Source of the DNA: Methylobacterium sp.
GTDB lineage: Bacteria > Pseudomonadota > Alphaproteobacteria > Rhizobiales > Beijerinckiaceae
Direction of reading: 5' to 3'
Assembly: GCA_021154065.1 (NCBI GenBank)
Contig: JAJKJG010000107.1
Location: 1-8,276, forward strand
Length of the DNA stretch: 8,276 nucleotides
Each line of letters starts with the position of its first letter. The first letter of the stretch is position 1. The notes beneath the pieces were generated by a model. It was given only the letters and a program-made list of their open reading frames with translations, was not told the origin of the DNA and ran no database searches. Below, one piece after another: positions 6,562 through 8,276 of the stretch. The translations under genes and the position numbers were made by a program.

Positions 6562-6584
6562 TCCCTCTCCCGCTTGCGGGAGGA
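6562..6584. repeat. Palindromic element between pepA and the crotonase gene
   Basis: CTCCCGC (6567-6573) and GCGGGAG (6576-6582) form a perfect 7-base inverted repeat with a TT centre; in RNA the realistic loop is about four bases. It resembles a short palindrome of the CCCTCTCCCGC/GCGGGAGAGGG type that I recall as dispersed in intergenic regions of many proteobacteria; copy number here is unknown. In the pepA-crotonase transcript, an alternative pairing joins CUCCUCCC (rc of 6577-6584) to the GGGAGGAG ribosome site of the crotonase gene (8 base pairs, 12-base loop). There is no U tract, so a classical terminator is unlikely. Confidence 0.45.
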
Positions 6585-6589
6585 GGCGA

Positions 6590-8080
6590 TCACCGCTCGT
6601 AATGATCCCGCACCAGCCGGTCGAGCAACCGCACGCCCCAGCCCGAGCCCCAGCTCTTGTTGGTCTCGGTCTGGAGGGCGTTCATCGCCGTGCCGGCAAT
6701 GTCGAGATGGACCCAGGGGGTGTCGCCGACGAAGCGCTGCAGGAACTGCGCCGCCGTGATCGAGCCGCCGTGGCGGCCGGCGGCGTTCTTCATGTCGGCG
6801 AATTTCGAGTCGATCATCTTGTCGTAGGCGGGCCCGAGCGGCATGCGCCAGACCTTCTCGCCGGTCGCCTGCCCGGCGGCGGCGAGGCGCTCGGCCAGCT
6901 CATCGCTGTTCGAGAACATGCCGGCGTATTCCTGGGCGAGGGCCACGAGGATCGCGCCGGTCAGCGTCGCGAGGTCGAGCATGAATGCCGGCTTGTAGCG
7001 CTCGCGCACGTGCCAGAGCACGTCGGCGAGGACGAGCCGGCCCTCGGCGTCGGTGTTGATGATCTCGACCGTCTGGCCGGACATCGTGGTGACGATGTCG
7101 CCGGGGCGCTGGGCGGCGCCGTCGGGCATGTTCTCGACGAGGCCGATCGCGCCGATGACGTTCGCCCGCGCCTTTCGGGCGGCGAGCGCGTGCATCAGGC
7201 CGACGACGCAGGCGGCGCCGGCCATGTCGCCCTTCATGTCCTCCATGCCGCCGCCGGGCTTGATCGAGATCCCGCCGGAATCGAACACCACGCCCTTGCC
7301 GACGAAGGCGACCGGCTTGTCGCTCGCCTTGCCGCCGTTCCAGCGCATGAGGACGACCCGGCTCTCGCGCGCCGAACCCTGGCCGACGGCGAGCAGCGCC
7401 CGCATGCCGAGCTTTCTCAGCGCCTTCTCGTCGAGAACCTCGACCTCGACGCCGAGCTTCGCGAGCGCCGCGGCGCGGTTCGCGAACTCCTCGGGCCCGA
7501 GCACGTTCGGCGGCTCGTTGACGAGGTCGCGGGCGATGCCGACGCCCTCGGCGAGGCCGTCTGCGGCTTTCGCAGCCTTGCGCGCAGCCACGGGGTCCGC
7601 GACCGCGAAAGTGATCCTCGTCGTCCCGCCGTTCTCGTCGTCCTCTTTCTTCTTCGTCTTGTACCTGTCGAACCTGTAGAGCCGCAGCCGAGCCCCGAGC
7701 GCCATCTGGGCGATGTCCTCGGCTGCGGGTGCGAGCCCCGGGAGCGCCGCCATCACCATGCCGGAACGGCCGGCGAGCTTTCCCGCCACCGCCGCGCCGA
7801 GATCGGCGTAGACGAGCTTCCCGCGATCGGTCTCGCCGCCGATCCCGACGGCGATCAGCCGCTCGGCCGAAAGCCCGGCCGGGGCCGGAATGGTCAGCGC
7901 CGTGCCGGGCTTGCCCTTGAAGCGCTCGGGGCCGGCAGCGCCGGCGATCACATCCTTGATCTTCGGGTCGATCTCGAGCGCCGCGTCCGCGGGCTTCAGA
8001 TCGTCGCCGACGAAAACCACGAGGTCGCCGCCGGCAGGCGCGCCGAAGGGCTGGAAATCGATCTTCACGCTCGCTGCCAT
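6590..8080 (-). CDS. pepA: Leucyl aminopeptidase (cytosol aminopeptidase, M17), 496 aa
   Basis: PepA is a cytoplasmic two-metal aminopeptidase that removes N-terminal amino acids from peptides, usually a homohexamer. The N-terminal macro-like domain covers about 1-170 and the catalytic M17 domain about 190-496. Metal and catalytic residues are present: Lys262 and Asp267 in [11 protein letters not shown], Lys274 in SIKPG, Asp285 in MKGDMAGA, and Asp344, Glu346 and Arg348 in the hallmark [15 protein letters not shown] Lys-rich [11 protein letters not shown] stretch (about 139-149) lies between the domains. ATG at 8080 is chosen because AAAAAGG precedes it by about 5 bases and the protein then begins MAASVKIDF; the frame stays open to 8185 but that extension is Pro/Arg-rich and unlike the family. 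Some PepA proteins (E. coli) also bind DNA; that is not testable here. The gene heads a probable operon with the crotonase and holC genes. Confidence 0.95.
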   Translation of the reverse strand: MAASVKIDFQPFGAPAGGDLVVFVGDDLKPADAALEIDPKIKDVIAGAAGPERFKGKPGTALTIPAPAGLSAERLIAVGIGGETDRGKLVYADLGAAVAGKLAGRSGMVMAALPGLAPAAEDIAQMALGARLRLYRFDRYKTKKKEDDENGGTTRITFAVADPVAARKAAKAADGLAEGVGIARDLVNEPPNVLGPEEFANRAAALAKLGVEVEVLDEKALRKLGMRALLAVGQGSARESRVVLMRWNGGKASDKPVAFVGKGVVFDSGGISIKPGGGMEDMKGDMAGAACVVGLMHALAARKARANVIGAIGLVENMPDGAAQRPGDIVTTMSGQTVEIINTDAEGRLVLADVLWHVRERYKPAFMLDLATLTGAILVALAQEYAGMFSNSDELAERLAAAGQATGEKVWRMPLGPAYDKMIDSKFADMKNAAGRHGGSITAAQFLQRFVGDTPWVHLDIAGTAMNALQTETNKSWGSGWGVRLLDRLVRDHYER

Positions 8081-8166
8081 CGTGCCTTTTTCCGTCTGAT
8101 CGCGGCGCCTGAGGGGCGGGACCGGGCGCCTGGGTGGGGGGTTCGGGAGGTGTGGCTTTCGGCGCA

Positions 8167-8173
8167 CATATAG
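8167..8173 (-). promoter_or_regulatory. Putative -10 element upstream of pepA
   Basis: On the minus strand the sequence TTGCTATATG contains CTATAT, resembling alphaproteobacterial -10 boxes, and also reads as an extended -10 (TGC then TATATG). Transcription would start near 8160 and give a leader of about 80 bases before the pepA ATG. No TTGAC-like -35 box is found at the usual distance; that position is instead occupied by a dyad (8178-8213). The core is nearly palindromic, so it could also serve the plus strand. Confidence 0.3.
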
Positions 8174-8177
8174 CAAG

Positions 8178-8213
8178 GCTTTCACGCCGATGGGGAGGGT
8201 TCGCCGTGAAAGC
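8178..8213. promoter_or_regulatory. Interrupted inverted repeat upstream of pepA (possible operator)
   Basis: Arms 8178-8190 (GCTTTCACGCCGA) and 8201-8213 (TCGCCGTGAAAGC) are complementary at 12 of 13 positions, with one C:C mismatch (8187/8204) and a 10-base G-rich spacer. The centre (8195-8196) falls where a -35 box for the pepA -10 element would lie, and arm centres are about 23 bases (two helical turns) apart, which suits a dimeric regulator. The same sequence could fold as an RNA hairpin. The TCAC...GTGA order is opposite to a classical CRP site. The region right of it (8214-8276) shows no gene I can support. Confidence 0.4.
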
Positions 8214-8276
8214 GCCCAAGTCGCAGGACGAATGAGGATTTCGCGCGCTTGTCCCCCCGCCGGCCCGGCGATAGCG

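Noticed and set aside
6503..8173. Long plus-strand open frame (556 codons) opposite pepA and the crotonase 5' end
   Set aside because: It is antisense to a clear pepA with all catalytic residues; composition is Arg/Ala/Asp/His/Leu-rich without domains, as expected for a mirror frame in GC-rich DNA.
8081..8185. N-terminal extension of PepA to 531 residues
   Set aside because: The extra residues are Pro/Arg-rich, unlike the family, and the internal ATG at 8080 has a proper ribosome site.
8190..8276. Possible start of a divergent plus-strand gene (ATG at 8190 or 8232), since lptF-like genes often lie opposite pepA
   Set aside because: The visible residues after ATG 8232 ([15 protein letters not shown]) do not look like an LptF N-terminus, and too little sequence remains to support a coding call.

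Overview
The window is a very GC-rich chromosomal segment, densely coded, with mostly G/C third codon positions. The gene families (YheS-type ABC-F, HolC ending in YWQQDPRGRW, PepA with a Lys-rich insertion, PotG with the APW...PLVRFESVTKRFG N-terminus) point to an alphaproteobacterium, probably Hyphomicrobiales. That is inferred from protein character, not from a database search. I see no rRNA, tRNA, CRISPR array, insertion sequence or phage gene.

Layout. Positions 1-1603 (minus strand, read right to left) form one compact unit: a CRP/FNR-family regulator, two tiny single-span membrane ORFs of 31 and 40 codons, and a PotG-like polyamine ABC transporter ATPase that runs off the left edge. The last three are linked by 4-base stop/start overlaps (ATGA, then GTGA), so they look translationally coupled. 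A good sigma-70-like promoter (1634-1662) lies just upstream of the regulator. Positions 1741-3621 (plus) hold a YheS-type ABC-F ATPase gene that is complete in sequence but carries one in-frame TGA at 2167-2169, directly before the first signature motif. Positions 3626-5227 (minus) hold an exported S10-type serine carboxypeptidase, convergent with the ABC-F gene and only 4 bases from it. Positions 5292-8080 (minus) hold a probable operon pepA - crotonase - holC. Positions 8081-8276 are the pepA upstream region, with a -10-like box and a strong interrupted dyad.

Working together. The regulator probably controls its own operon and the coupled polyamine transporter. pepA and holC are neighbours in many proteobacteria; here a crotonase-fold gene sits between them. 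Near its 3' end is a run of nine G (minus strand) that could shift the reading frame into holC.

Most notable: (1) the two unlisted micro-ORFs nested between crp and potG; (2) the TGA interruption of the ABC-F gene; (3) the G9 slippery tract and G-quadruplex-type motif at the crotonase/holC junction; (4) the dyad centred where the pepA -35 box would be. None amounts to a proven new system. The micro-ORF cluster is the best candidate for something undescribed.
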